From: Streptomyces tauricus
GTDB lineage: Bacteria; Actinomycetota; Actinomycetes; Streptomycetales; Streptomycetaceae
Length of the DNA stretch: 64,000 nt
Assembly: GCF_014650955.1 (NCBI RefSeq)
Contig: NZ_BMVY01000004.1
Span: 124,001-188,000 of the forward strand
Direction: 5' to 3'
A model generated the notes under the pieces. It did no database searches, was not told the origin of the DNA, and was given only the letters and a program-made list of their open reading frames with translations. Below are positions 16,167 to 25,935 of this stretch, one piece after another. Both the position numbers and the translations under genes were made by a program. Within the stretch, counting starts at the first letter, position 1. Each line of letters opens with the position of its first letter.

Positions 16167-17195
16167 TCAACACCCCGCCGTACTCCCACGTACAACCAAC
16201 CGCGTGGACAACTCCGTCCGCGTCCCCTCCGGCTGCTCCCCAGCCATCATCCGCACCAGTAAGCGCAGCGCAACCGCCGCCATCTCGGAAACCGGCTGCC
16301 GCACAGTGGTCAGCGCGGGCGACGCCCACCGCGCCTCGGGCAGGTCGTCGAACCCCACCACACTGACATCGCCCGGCACGGACAACCCCCGCTCCGCGAG
16401 GGCGCGATACGCACCGAGCGCCATCCGGTCCGAGCACACGAACACGGCCGTGGGCGGCTCCGGCAGATCGAGCAGCTCCAGCATCCTGTGATACGCGGAG
16501 CCCTCGTCGAGGCCGCCGTACCGCAGGTACTCGGACCGGTGCCGCACCCCCGCCGCCGCGAGCGCCGAACGGTACCCCGCGACACGCGCGCCGCCGCACG
16601 TCCTGCGGCGGTGCCCCGCGATGACGGCGACCCGTTCGTGGCCGAGCGAGAGCAGATGCTCCGTGGCGAGCACCCCACCGTGCCAGTTCGCCCCGCCGAC
16701 CGAGACGACACCCGCCGGCGGTTCGAGCGCCGGGTCGATCAGCACGAAGGGAATGCGGTGCTGCTCCAGCCACGCGTACTGGGACGCGGTCAGTTCGGCG
16801 AGGTCGAACAGCACCCCGGACGAGCCGCGGGCGGCGAGCTTGTCCAGCCAGCCGCGCTCCGGACGGTCGCCCCGGGTCCGGGTCAGCCCCGCCGTGACCA
16901 CCACCTCAAGGCCCGCGTCCTGCGCGGCCTCCTCCACCCCGTGCAGGACCGCGCCGGCCCAGGAGCTCTCCAGCGAGTGCACGACGAGGTCGACAAGCCC
17001 GGGCGACTTCGCCGCGTCGAACCGGGGTCTGCGCACGTAGCCGAGCCGGTCGAGGGCCTCCGTGACCCGGCGGCGGGTCTCCGGCGCCACGTCCTCGCGG
17101 CCGTTGACCACCTTCGAGGCCGTGGGTACGGACACCCCTGCCTCGCGGGCGACGACCGCGAGGGTCGGCCCCGCCACGCTCCCGGTACGCACCAT
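16167..17195 (-). CDS. LacI-family transcriptional regulator
   Basis: A 342-residue LacI/GalR repressor. The N-terminal helix-turn-helix is LAVVAREAGVSVPTASKVVN followed by the hinge GYVRRP. The periplasmic-binding-like core shows VDLVVHSLESSWAGAVLHGV, VFVCSDRMALGAYRALAERG and VSVVGFDDLPEARWASPALT. The start ATG 17195 with GGAGAGGTGGG upstream is chosen over longer frames. A near-palindromic GAAAGCGCTTCC site 49 bp upstream is a classic LacI-family box, so autoregulation is likely. Probable targets are nearby carbohydrate genes (carboxylesterase, ThuA and dehydrogenase genes). The effector, presumably a sugar, is unknown. Confidence 0.93.
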   Translation of the reverse strand: MVRTGSVAGPTLAVVAREAGVSVPTASKVVNGREDVAPETRRRVTEALDRLGYVRRPRFDAAKSPGLVDLVVHSLESSWAGAVLHGVEEAAQDAGLEVVVTAGLTRTRGDRPERGWLDKLAARGSSGVLFDLAELTASQYAWLEQHRIPFVLIDPALEPPAGVVSVGGANWHGGVLATEHLLSLGHERVAVIAGHRRRTCGGARVAGYRSALAAAGVRHRSEYLRYGGLDEGSAYHRMLELLDLPEPPTAVFVCSDRMALGAYRALAERGLSVPGDVSVVGFDDLPEARWASPALTTVRQPVSEMAAVALRLLVRMMAGEQPEGTRTELSTRLVVRGSTAGC

Positions 17196-17532
17196 GGAGC
17201 CCACCTCTCCGGCCCCGTCCCGAGGGCCCGCGAAAGTTTCGGGTAGAAAGCGCTTCCTACACTGGTCCCTACAGTAAGGCCGCCCGAACTCGCCGTGGAA
17301 GAGCGGGTACTCGGTGGAATTCGCCGGAGCCGAAAGTCTCGAAATGCCGGACATGCAGGTCGTGAGCGCTTCGAGAGCGCTGCGTGAGTGCTTGAGAGGC
17401 AGTCCGACAAGGATGCCGCGTGTCAGGCGACACGTCCGCCTTCGCCGCCCGGGGCTGCGGAACGGGCGGGTTCTGTGATGCGCTGGAAGCGCGGTTCGCG
17501 GACACGGTTCGTCGTGGCGAGGAGGGGTTCGG
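17196..17532. other. Divergent promoter region of LacI and carboxylesterase genes
   Basis: These 337 bases hold the LacI-type box at 17244-17259, a small CGAAAGTTTCG palindrome at 17231-17241 and the Shine-Dalgarno of the esterase gene (GAGGAGGGG). No coding frame with convincing codon bias is seen. Confidence 0.6.
17244..17259. promoter_or_regulatory. LacI-family operator
   Basis: TAGAAAGCGCTTCCTA is a near-perfect palindrome centred on AGCGCT, matching the general form of GalR/LacI-family boxes. It lies between the LacI gene and the divergent carboxylesterase, and could serve both. Confidence 0.65.
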
Positions 17533-19167
<1,635 letters not shown>

Positions 19168-19193
19168 ACACTCACCCGGATCCGCGCAAGCAG

Positions 19194-19226
19194 GCCCCGG
19201 GCCGCGCCCACACCCCGCCCCGGGGC
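19194..19226. terminator. Hairpin between esterase and map genes
   Basis: Arms GCCCCGGG and CCCGGGGC, 17 nt apart, sit between the convergent ends of the esterase and methionine aminopeptidase genes; the right arm touches the map stop codon. A bidirectional terminator is likely. Confidence 0.5.
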
Positions 19227-20011
19227 TAGCGCCGCTTGGAGGTGGGTGGGCGGCGGGTGAGGACCAGGGGGGTTGTGTCCGTGATGGCGACCGTGTGTTC
19301 CGAGTGGGCCGTGCGGGAGCCGTCGGCTGAGCGGATCGTCCAGCCGTCCGGGTCGTACACGATCTTGTCGGTGCCGGCGGCGAACCACGGCTCGATCGCG
19401 ATCGTCAGACCGGGACGCAGCTTCCAGCCGCGGCCGGGACGGCCGTCGTTCGGGATGTGCAGCTCCTCGTGCATCGTGCGGCCGATGCCGTGACCGCCGA
19501 ATTCGAGGTTGACCGGGTAGCCGTACTCGGCGGCGACCCCGCCGATGGCCGCCGAGATGTCCCCGAGCCTGTTGCCCGGCAGGGCGACCGCGATGGCGGC
19601 CTCCAGGGCGACCTCGGTGGCCTCGATCAGCCGCAGGTCCTCCGCGGCCGGGGTGCCGACGATGACGGACAGCGCCGAGTCCGCGGCCCAGCCGTCGATC
19701 ATCACCGCCATGTCCATGGTCAGCAGATCCCCGTCGCGCAGCTTGTAGCTGTGCGGCAGCCCGTGCAGCACGGCGTCGTTGACCGAGAGGCACACCACGT
19801 TGCGGAACGGGCCCTTGCCGAACGAGGGCTCGTAGTCCCAGTAGCAGGACTCCGCGCCGCGCTCCTTGATGCGGCGGCGGGCGTGATGCTCCAGATCCAG
19901 CAGGTTGACCCCCACCGCCGCGAGGTCACCGAGTTCGCCCAGCACCTGACCGAGGAACTGTCCGGTGACGTGCATGCGCTCGATGTCTGCGGGAGATTTG
20001 TGCTCGATCAC
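19226..20011 (-). CDS. map: Methionine aminopeptidase, type I
   Basis: A 261-residue metallopeptidase that removes the initiator Met from nascent proteins. Metal ligands and motifs are visible: SVNDAVLHGLPHSYKLRDGD, the two Asp of DLLTMDMAVMIDGWAADSA, the His of NLEFGGHGIGRTMHE, and a Glu in LTIAIEPWFA plus the Glu of SEHTVAIT. The GTG start at 20011 has GAGGAA upstream. Streptomyces usually has more than one map gene; this one lies outside a ribosomal-protein context and is divergent from a small XRE regulator with a palindrome between them, so it is probably a conditionally expressed second copy. This could also be linked to resistance to a MetAP inhibitor, which is speculation. Confidence 0.94.
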   Translation of the reverse strand: MIEHKSPADIERMHVTGQFLGQVLGELGDLAAVGVNLLDLEHHARRRIKERGAESCYWDYEPSFGKGPFRNVVCLSVNDAVLHGLPHSYKLRDGDLLTMDMAVMIDGWAADSALSVIVGTPAAEDLRLIEATEVALEAAIAVALPGNRLGDISAAIGGVAAEYGYPVNLEFGGHGIGRTMHEELHIPNDGRPGRGWKLRPGLTIAIEPWFAAGTDKIVYDPDGWTIRSADGSRTAHSEHTVAITDTTPLVLTRRPPTSKRR

Positions 20012-20042
20012 TGCGTTCCTCGATTCCCCGGGGCGGCCGACC

Positions 20043-20056
20043 GGTATATTTATACC
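20043..20056. promoter_or_regulatory. AT-rich palindrome between map and xre
   Basis: GGTATATTTATACC has perfect six-bp arms and a two-nt spacer. It stands out in this GC-rich DNA, 32 bp from the map start and just upstream of the XRE promoter, and is a likely operator for the adjacent XRE protein. Confidence 0.6.
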
Positions 20057-20106
20057 AGAGGCCGGGATGGTTGCCCGCCGGACGCCACCGCCTCTAGCAT
20101 GTGCGG

Positions 20107-20373
20107 ATGGTCCGCCATCCGCTCGCCCCCGAACAGATCGAGGCGGGTCGACGTCTCGGAGCCGCACTGCGCTCCGCCCGGGCCGGACGCAGCCCCGTCG
20201 AAGTCGCCGCGGCGGCGGAGATCTCGCCGGAGACCCTTCGCAAGATCGAGACCGGCCGCATGCCGACGCCCGCGTTCGGCACCATCGTCCGCCTCAGTGA
20301 GGTACTGGGCGTACCCCTGCCGGAGCTGGCCAGTATCTGGCGCACCGATCCCGCCCTGAGCGCGGCCTCCTGA
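20107..20373 (+). CDS. Small XRE-family helix-turn-helix protein
   Basis: An 88-residue protein that is almost only a Cro/CI-type HTH: LGAALRSARAGRSPVEVAAA, AEISPETLRKIETGRMPTPA, then FGTIVRLSEVLGVPLPEL. ATG 20107 is chosen because a TAGCAT -10-like hexamer (20095-20100) lies six nt upstream and there is no Shine-Dalgarno, which fits a leaderless transcript; a GTG six nt earlier would overlap that promoter edge. It is divergent from map with an AT-rich palindrome between them, so it probably autoregulates and controls map. A strong terminator follows. Confidence 0.85.
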   Translation: MVRHPLAPEQIEAGRRLGAALRSARAGRSPVEVAAAAEISPETLRKIETGRMPTPAFGTIVRLSEVLGVPLPELASIWRTDPALSAAS

Positions 20374-20416
20374 TCCCAGCGGTCTCCCTGATCCCAGCGG
20401 TCCCGTAGACACGCCT

Positions 20417-20448
20417 TCGCCCCGCTCACGCGGTGGTGAGCGGGGCGA
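20417..20448. terminator. Hairpin terminator after xre
   Basis: A perfect 13-bp stem (TCGCCCCGCTCAC with its complement) and a six-nt loop, 44 nt after the XRE stop and before the convergent end of the ThuA fusion gene. Confidence 0.8.
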
Positions 20449-20484
20449 GGACTTCAGCCGTGCCGGTCAGGTGAGGTCAGGGGG

Positions 20485-20865
20485 TCAGGGCAGGGTCCAT
20501 TTCTGGTTGGCGTTGGTGTGGCACGTCCACAGGTGGACGGCCGTTCCGTCGTTCCAGGTGCCGCCGGAGGCGTCCATGCATTTGCCGGACTGCGGGTTGC
20601 GGACCGTGCCGTCGGACTGGGGCGTCCAGGTCTGGGCGCCGGAGCCGTTGCACGTCCACAGCTGGATCTTCGTACCGTCGGCGTTGCCTCCGCCGCTCAC
20701 GTCCAGGCACTTGCCCAGGGCCCGCAGTGTGCCGTCGCCCTGGACCGTCCACCTCTGCGCGGCGGAACTGTTGCAGGTCCAGATCTGCACCTTCGTACCG
20801 TCGGCGGTCTGCGCGTTGTCGATGTCCAGGCACTTGCCGTTGACGCCCTTCACCTCGCCCGTGCG
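20485..20865 (-). repeat. RICIN-domain segment, direct-repeat copy A
   Basis: About 380 bp at the 3' end of the ThuA fusion gene is highly similar at DNA level to 22287-22667 at the 3' end of the upstream dehydrogenase gene. Both encode the GEVKGV...QKWTLP RICIN tail. Such similarity suggests a recent duplication or gene conversion. Confidence 0.8.
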
Positions 20866-22269
20866 CGGACCCGGCTCCTGGCCGCCCGCGCGCTTGACGC
20901 GGATGTTGCGGAAGGACACGTCGTCGCCGTCACCGTGGTTCTGGAGGCCGATGTGCCCCTGCCGCAGGCTCCGTACGGGGTCGGTGTTGGTGAAGTCGTT
21001 GACCTTGCGGCCGTTGAGGAAGATCTCCAACCGCTCACCGGTGACCCGGAGTTCGTACGTGTTCCACTCGCCCGGCGGGTTCAGTGCGGCGTCCCGTGCG
21101 GCGATGTCCGCGGACTTGAAGCCGTAGACGGAACCCGTGGTGCGGTCCACGGTGTCGGTCGCGTCGATCTGGATCTCGTACCCGTTGTTCACCGCCGACC
21201 ACGGGTCGTCGGAGGCCGGGAAGCCGATGAAGATCCCGGAGTTGTCGTCCCCGGCCATCCGCCAGTCGAGCTTGAGGGAGTAGTCACCGGTGAACTCCTG
21301 GGCGTTGTACCAGAACAGGCCCATCCCGCCCACGGAGGTGAGCGTGCCGTCCGCGAGGCTGAACTGCCCGGGACCGGCCTGCTTCCAGCCGGTGGTGGAC
21401 GAGCCGTTGAACAGAGACGTGTAGCCGGTCTCCGGGCGGCAGTCGGCGTCGGTCATCCCGGCGGCCCAGCGGATACCGCCGAGGAGGTGGCGCCGGAACG
21501 CGGGGTCGGCGTACGACTCGGCGGTGTGCCCGCCGCCCGTGTAGAAGGACCGGCCGCCCTGGTAGTCCTTGCACCAGGCGATCGGGTGGTCGCCGGACAT
21601 GTTCCCGCCCGAGTAGCTGGACTCGTCGAGCGAGGCCAGGACACGGGCGGTGGTACGGGGATTGGTGCGGTAGTTGTACCACTCGTCGGTGCGCTGCCAG
21701 GTGCTGCCCAGATGGGCGGTGGCGTCGTGCGCCCGGTCCTCCACCTTGACCGTGGCGGACTGGATCGCCGGATGCGAGTGGAAGAGCGCGCCCGCCAGGC
21801 CCTCGTAGAAGGGCCAGTCGTACTCGGTGTCGGCGGCGGCGTGGATGCCGACGTAACCGCCGCCGCCCTGGACGTAACTCTCGAAGGCCGTCTGCTGGGC
21901 CGCGTTCAGCACGTCACCCGTCGTCGACAGGAAGACGACGCTCTTGTACTGGGCGAGGTTGCCGGTCGTGAAGGCCGCGGCGTCCTCGGTCGCGTCGACC
22001 GTGAAGTTGTTCGCGCCGCCGAGGCCGCGCAGGGCCGCGATGCCCTCGTCGATCGAGTCGTGGCGGAAGCCCGCCGTCTTGGAGAAGACGAGGATCTTGT
22101 ACGCCGGGTCGGCCGCCGCGAGCGGTCGTGCTTCGAGCGGTCGTGCTCCGGCGGTGACGGACTGACCGGCGGCCCCGGGCAGCGCCGAGGCCTGCGGGGT
22201 CAGACAGAGCGCGGCGCCCACGAACAGGCCGAGGACGGCTTTCACACAGGTGTGCACAGAAATACGCAT
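20485..22269 (-). CDS. Secreted ThuA-DUF1080-RICIN protein
   Basis: A 594-residue secreted protein. Residues 1-50 are a signal peptide (AVLGLFVGAALCLTPQASA) and short linker. About 58-280 is a ThuA domain (FSKTAGFRHDSIDEG, GGYVGIHAAADTEYDWPFYE). About 285-465 is a DUF1080/3-keto-disaccharide hydrolase domain (LFNGSSTTGWKQAG, DDNSGIFIGFPASD, GLQNHGDGDDVSFRNIRVKR). The last 125 residues are a ricin-type beta-trefoil (CBM13) with repeated GKCLD and QIWTC motifs. ATG 22269 follows an AGGAGGGAGGAG stretch. It lies 17 nt after the sugar dehydrogenase gene and shares a nearly identical RICIN tail with it. The pair probably bind polysaccharide and process oxidised (3-keto) sugars outside the cell. 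Confidence 0.92.
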   Translation of the reverse strand: MRISVHTCVKAVLGLFVGAALCLTPQASALPGAAGQSVTAGARPLEARPLAAADPAYKILVFSKTAGFRHDSIDEGIAALRGLGGANNFTVDATEDAAAFTTGNLAQYKSVVFLSTTGDVLNAAQQTAFESYVQGGGGYVGIHAAADTEYDWPFYEGLAGALFHSHPAIQSATVKVEDRAHDATAHLGSTWQRTDEWYNYRTNPRTTARVLASLDESSYSGGNMSGDHPIAWCKDYQGGRSFYTGGGHTAESYADPAFRRHLLGGIRWAAGMTDADCRPETGYTSLFNGSSTTGWKQAGPGQFSLADGTLTSVGGMGLFWYNAQEFTGDYSLKLDWRMAGDDNSGIFIGFPASDDPWSAVNNGYEIQIDATDTVDRTTGSVYGFKSADIAARDAALNPPGEWNTYELRVTGERLEIFLNGRKVNDFTNTDPVRSLRQGHIGLQNHGDGDDVSFRNIRVKRAGGQEPGPRTGEVKGVNGKCLDIDNAQTADGTKVQIWTCNSSAAQRWTVQGDGTLRALGKCLDVSGGGNADGTKIQLWTCNGSGAQTWTPQSDGTVRNPQSGKCMDASGGTWNDGTAVHLWTCHTNANQKWTLP

Positions 22270-22286
22270 GGTCGGTCTCCTCCCTC

Positions 22287-22667
22287 CTACGGCAGGGTCC
22301 ATTTCTGGTTGGCTTGGGTGTGGCAGGTCCACAGGTGGACGGCGGTTCCGTCGTTCCAGGTGCCGCCTGAGGCGTCCAGGCACTTGCCGGACTGGGGGTT
22401 GCGGACGGTGCCGTCGGACTGGGCGGCCCAGGTCTGGGCGCCGGAGCCGTTGCAGGTCCACAGCTGGACCTTCGTACCGTCGGCGCTCGCTCCGCCGGAG
22501 ATGTCCAGGCACTTGCCGAGCGCCTTGAGCGTGCCGTCGCCTCCGACGGTCCACTTCTGGGCGGCGGACCCGTTGCAGGTCCAGATCTGGACCTTCGTAC
22601 CGTCGGTGGTCTGGGCGTTGTCGATGTCCAGGCACTTGCCGCCCACGCCCTTCACTTCGCCCGTGCG
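22287..22667 (-). repeat. RICIN-domain segment, direct-repeat copy B
   Basis: Partner of 20485-20865. The two segments share long identical runs across the whole trefoil and end at the same protein residues. Confidence 0.8.
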
Positions 22668-25151
22668 GGCGGCGCCGCCGGAGGTGGTGAAGGAGAACTC
22701 GTCCAGGTCGAAGAGCGCGCCGCTGCCGCCCTTGAAGACGAGGTGGAGGGAGGTGGAGCCGGTGGGCTGGTTGCTCAGTGCGGTCGTCACGTCCTGGAAG
22801 GTCTCCCAGCCGCCGGTCACCGGCACGGTCGCCGTACCGAGCAGGGTGCCGGTCGTGGAACCGGCGCGGACCTCGATGGTGCCGCCCGCGCCCGCCGAGG
22901 AGACCCGGGCGGTGAACCGCGTCGCGTTGCCGAGGGCGTACGGGGTGAAGGAGACCCAGTCGTTGTTCTCGATGTTGCCGACGGTCTTCCCGCCGTGCGC
23001 GGGACCGTGGGAGATGACGTCGACGCCCGAGGAGGCGTTGTAGTGCTCGCCCTGCCGGTGGCTGGGCTGGACGACGTGCTGGTCGTGCGCGGTCAGCGCG
23101 GGCTGGCCGGCGGCGCCCTTGTCGGTGTACTCGGCGTCGAGCACGCCGAAGATGTTGGCGTTGGGATCGTGCTCGCCGTCCGCCAGGGTCTGCAGCGTCC
23201 CCGTGCACCCGGTGGTCGAGGTCTGCGGATGGCCGTGGCTGTCGTGTCCGACGATGAAGGTGACCTTCACCTTGGAGCAGTCGATCGTGCCGTCCTCGGG
23301 GTCCGTCACCGTCACCTTGAACGGGATGGCGTCACCGAAGTCGTGGATGCTGCCGTCCAGGGGCAGGTCGAGCTTCACCGTGGGCGCGGTGTTGCCCACC
23401 GTGATCTGCACGGAGGCGCTCGCGGACTTGCCGGTGCTGTCCGTGACGGTCAGCGTCGCCGTGTACTGGCCGTTGCCGGAGTAGGTGTGGGAGGGGTTGG
23501 CGGCGGTCGAGGTGGAGCCGTCGCCGAAGTTCCAGGCGTAGCTCAGGGCGTCGCCGTCCGGGTCGGTGCTGCCCGCCGAGGAGAACGCGACGGCCAGCGG
23601 CGCCTTGCCCGAGGTGACGTTCGCCTTCGCCTGCGCGGTCGGGGCGAGCCCGCCCGTGACGTGCTCGATGCGGTACAGCGCGGAGTTCGCGTCACCGTTG
23701 AAGTAGCCGGTGCCGTAGTCGAGGACGTACAGGGCGCCGTCGGGGCCGAAGGCCATGTCCATCACCTGGGTGCCGGTCCAGGGGAAGGAGTTGATGGACT
23801 GCACGGTGCCGTCGCCGCCGGCCTCGACGCGCTTGATCCAGCGGCGGCCGAACTCCCCGGCGAAGAAGTCCCCGTCGTACTCCTGCGGGAACTTCACCTC
23901 GGAGGTGGAGGCGGCGTCGTAACGGTAGACCGGGCCGCCCATCGGGGACTCCGAGCCGTTGCCGAACTCCGGGACGGACCCGCCGTCGTACGGGATCCAC
24001 GCGGGCTGGGCCGGAGGCAGGCTGGTGAGACCGGTGTTGTTCGGCGAATTGTTGCTGGGCGCCGCGCAGTTGAAGGCGGAGCCGGAGGCGCCGGTGGCGA
24101 AGTTGTAGTCGATGTAGGCGTCGTTCTTGCCGGTGCAGTACGGCCAGCCGAAGTTGCCGGCCTTGGTGATCCGGTTGAACTCCACCTGCCCGCCCGGCCC
24201 GCGCGTGGGGCTGGCGGTGCCGGCGTCGGGACCGTAGTCGCCGAGGTAGACGATGCCGGTGGCCTTGTCGACGCTCATCCGGAAGGGGTTGCGGAAGCCC
24301 ATCGCGTAGATCTCGGGCCGGGTCTTCGCGGTCCCGGAGGGGAAGAGGTTGCCGCTCGGGATGGAGTACGACCCGTCCGCGTTGACCTTGATCCGCAGGA
24401 CCTTGCCCCGCAGGTCGTTGGTGTTGCCGGCCGAACGCTGGGCGTCGAAGGCGGGGTTGCGGGTGGCGCGCTCGTCGATCGGGGTGTAGCTGTCCGAGGC
24501 GAACGGGTTGGTGTCGTCGCCGGTGGACAGGTACAGGTTCCCCGCCGCGTCGAAGTCGATGTCGCCGCCGACGTGGCAGCACAGGCCGCGCGAGGCCGGT
24601 ACATCGAGGATCTTCTTCTCGCTCGCGAGATCGAGGGTGCCGTCGGTCTTCAGCACGAACCGGGACAGCCGGTTGACGCCGTCGAAGGGGGCGAAGTCGG
24701 CGGCGCCGCCGTCGGAGGGGGCGTCACCGGCCGGAGTGCTGAGCGTGGGCGCGTAGTACAGGAAGATCTGCCGGTTGGAGGCGAAGCCCGGGTCCACGGC
24801 GACGCCCTGCAGCCCCTCCTCGTCATGGCTGTAGACGTTCAGCTTGCCCGCGACGGAGGTGGTGCCCGCCGCGTTCGTCAGCCGGAGCGTGCCGTCCCGG
24901 GAGGTGTGCAGGACCGAGCGGTCCGGCAGCACCGCGAGGGTCATCGGCTCGCCCGTCTCGGCCACGCCCTTGGCGAGCGTGACCTGCTGGAACTCGACGG
25001 CTGCCGCCTTCGGTGCGGCCGCCTTGGGTTCGCCGCCCGGGTCCGCCGGTCGCGCGGCGGCCGGGGAGATGGGCAGCAGACAGCCGACGGCACAGGCCAC
25101 GGCGGTCAGCAGGTATCGGACACGTCTGTGTCCGAGCGGTTTCGTGCGCAC
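22287..25151 (-). CDS. Secreted glucose/sorbosone-dehydrogenase-like protein with PKD, CBM-like and RICIN domains
   Basis: A 954-residue modular secreted protein. A signal peptide ends near ISPAAA. Residues about 50-480 are a PQQ-dependent sugar dehydrogenase-type six-bladed propeller (DPGFASNRQIFLYYAP, SRGLCCHVGGDIDFDAAGN, IYAMGFRNPFRMSVDKATG, MDMAFGPDGALYVLDYGTGY). A PKD domain follows (AWNFGDGSTSTAANPSHTYS), then a region with FIVGHDSHGHPQ and a carbohydrate-binding, CBM6-like domain (ENNDWVSFTPYALGNATRF, LFDLDEFSFTT), then a RICIN trefoil. It probably oxidises a sugar or sugar polymer. PQQ use is family knowledge; the cofactor is not shown. The GTG 25151 start precedes the ThuA fusion gene in one operon. 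Confidence 0.9.
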   Translation of the reverse strand: MRTKPLGHRRVRYLLTAVACAVGCLLPISPAAARPADPGGEPKAAAPKAAAVEFQQVTLAKGVAETGEPMTLAVLPDRSVLHTSRDGTLRLTNAAGTTSVAGKLNVYSHDEEGLQGVAVDPGFASNRQIFLYYAPTLSTPAGDAPSDGGAADFAPFDGVNRLSRFVLKTDGTLDLASEKKILDVPASRGLCCHVGGDIDFDAAGNLYLSTGDDTNPFASDSYTPIDERATRNPAFDAQRSAGNTNDLRGKVLRIKVNADGSYSIPSGNLFPSGTAKTRPEIYAMGFRNPFRMSVDKATGIVYLGDYGPDAGTASPTRGPGGQVEFNRITKAGNFGWPYCTGKNDAYIDYNFATGASGSAFNCAAPSNNSPNNTGLTSLPPAQPAWIPYDGGSVPEFGNGSESPMGGPVYRYDAASTSEVKFPQEYDGDFFAGEFGRRWIKRVEAGGDGTVQSINSFPWTGTQVMDMAFGPDGALYVLDYGTGYFNGDANSALYRIEHVTGGLAPTAQAKANVTSGKAPLAVAFSSAGSTDPDGDALSYAWNFGDGSTSTAANPSHTYSGNGQYTATLTVTDSTGKSASASVQITVGNTAPTVKLDLPLDGSIHDFGDAIPFKVTVTDPEDGTIDCSKVKVTFIVGHDSHGHPQTSTTGCTGTLQTLADGEHDPNANIFGVLDAEYTDKGAAGQPALTAHDQHVVQPSHRQGEHYNASSGVDVISHGPAHGGKTVGNIENNDWVSFTPYALGNATRFTARVSSAGAGGTIEVRAGSTTGTLLGTATVPVTGGWETFQDVTTALSNQPTGSTSLHLVFKGGSGALFDLDEFSFTTSGGAARTGEVKGVGGKCLDIDNAQTTDGTKVQIWTCNGSAAQKWTVGGDGTLKALGKCLDISGGASADGTKVQLWTCNGSGAQTWAAQSDGTVRNPQSGKCLDASGGTWNDGTAVHLWTCHTQANQKWTLP

Positions 25152-25410
25152 AGAGGTCTCCCAAAGTGGGGTGGGATGACGACAGTCCTCACCGGACTGC
25201 CAAGCGGTGCACAGGCGCGCGCCGTCGCGCCGTCGTGACCGGTCGCAGCGCTATGACCGGTTCATTTCAAGGAAGTTAGCGAGCTTTGTCGAACGCCGTA
25301 ACCCATCGGGCAGAAGTTCCCGACACTTTTTCCCCACCGAGGACAAAGTGGGGCCGGAGCGATGATCCGTAGAGTCTGCGGGTAACTCACGGACACATGA
25401 GGAGACCCGA

Positions 25411-25794
25411 GTGCACCCGATGGCGATCGAGCAGAACTTCCGGATGCGGGCGGGCCGGTTCCAGAGCTGGGGGATCGGACTGCTGATCGCCGCTTCCCTG
25501 TTCTGGATCTACGCGGCCTGGCAGGTGTTCACGCCGTACGAGTCCACGTACAACAAGGTGGACTGCCCTGCGCCGTTCACCTCCGAGCGCAGGGACCTCT
25601 ACGTCGACGATTCCAACGGCTGGGTGCACGAGGACGCGCTGAGATGCGCTTCCGACCGTGACTGGCCCGAACCGCTGGCGGCCCTGGTGATGTCCGTGCC
25701 GCTCTCGGCGATAGGAAGCGCGCTGCTGACGGCCGGCACGGTCAGCGTCCGACTGCGCGTACACGACAGGGAAATGCACGAGGCGCAGAACTGA
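25411..25794 (+). CDS. Two-helix membrane protein of unknown function
   Basis: A 127-residue protein that I do not recognise. It has one membrane segment at about 20-42 (WGIGLLIAASLFWIYAAWQV), an extracytoplasmic or loop region of about 45 residues with two cysteines (VDCPAPF, ALRCASD), and a second membrane segment (LAALVMSVPLSAIGSALLTA). The GTG start at 25411 is preceded by AGGAG seven nt upstream, a good ribosome site. It is divergent from the sugar dehydrogenase operon across 259 bp but nothing suggests a shared function. The two Cys might form a disulfide. Confidence 0.75.
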   Translation: MHPMAIEQNFRMRAGRFQSWGIGLLIAASLFWIYAAWQVFTPYESTYNKVDCPAPFTSERRDLYVDDSNGWVHEDALRCASDRDWPEPLAALVMSVPLSAIGSALLTAGTVSVRLRVHDREMHEAQN

Positions 25795-25869
25795 GGGGGT
25801 GCGGTACGCGCGGGCGCGGGGGTGCCTCGCGCCCCACACGCCGGCCCGAGCTGAGCGCCGGTCGGTCCG

Positions 25870-25935
25870 GTCCGAGGGGCAGGGGCGGCGCTAGGACTGA
25901 TTGTCCGAGGGGCAGGGGTGTCGCTAGGACGGATC
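25870..25935. repeat. 33-bp tandem duplication at the mmuM 3' end
   Basis: GTCCGAGGGGCAGGGG begins both copies at 25870 and 25903; each also contains CGCTAGGAC. The second copy overlaps the mmuM stop codon, so the first is a duplicated gene tail. Confidence 0.75.
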
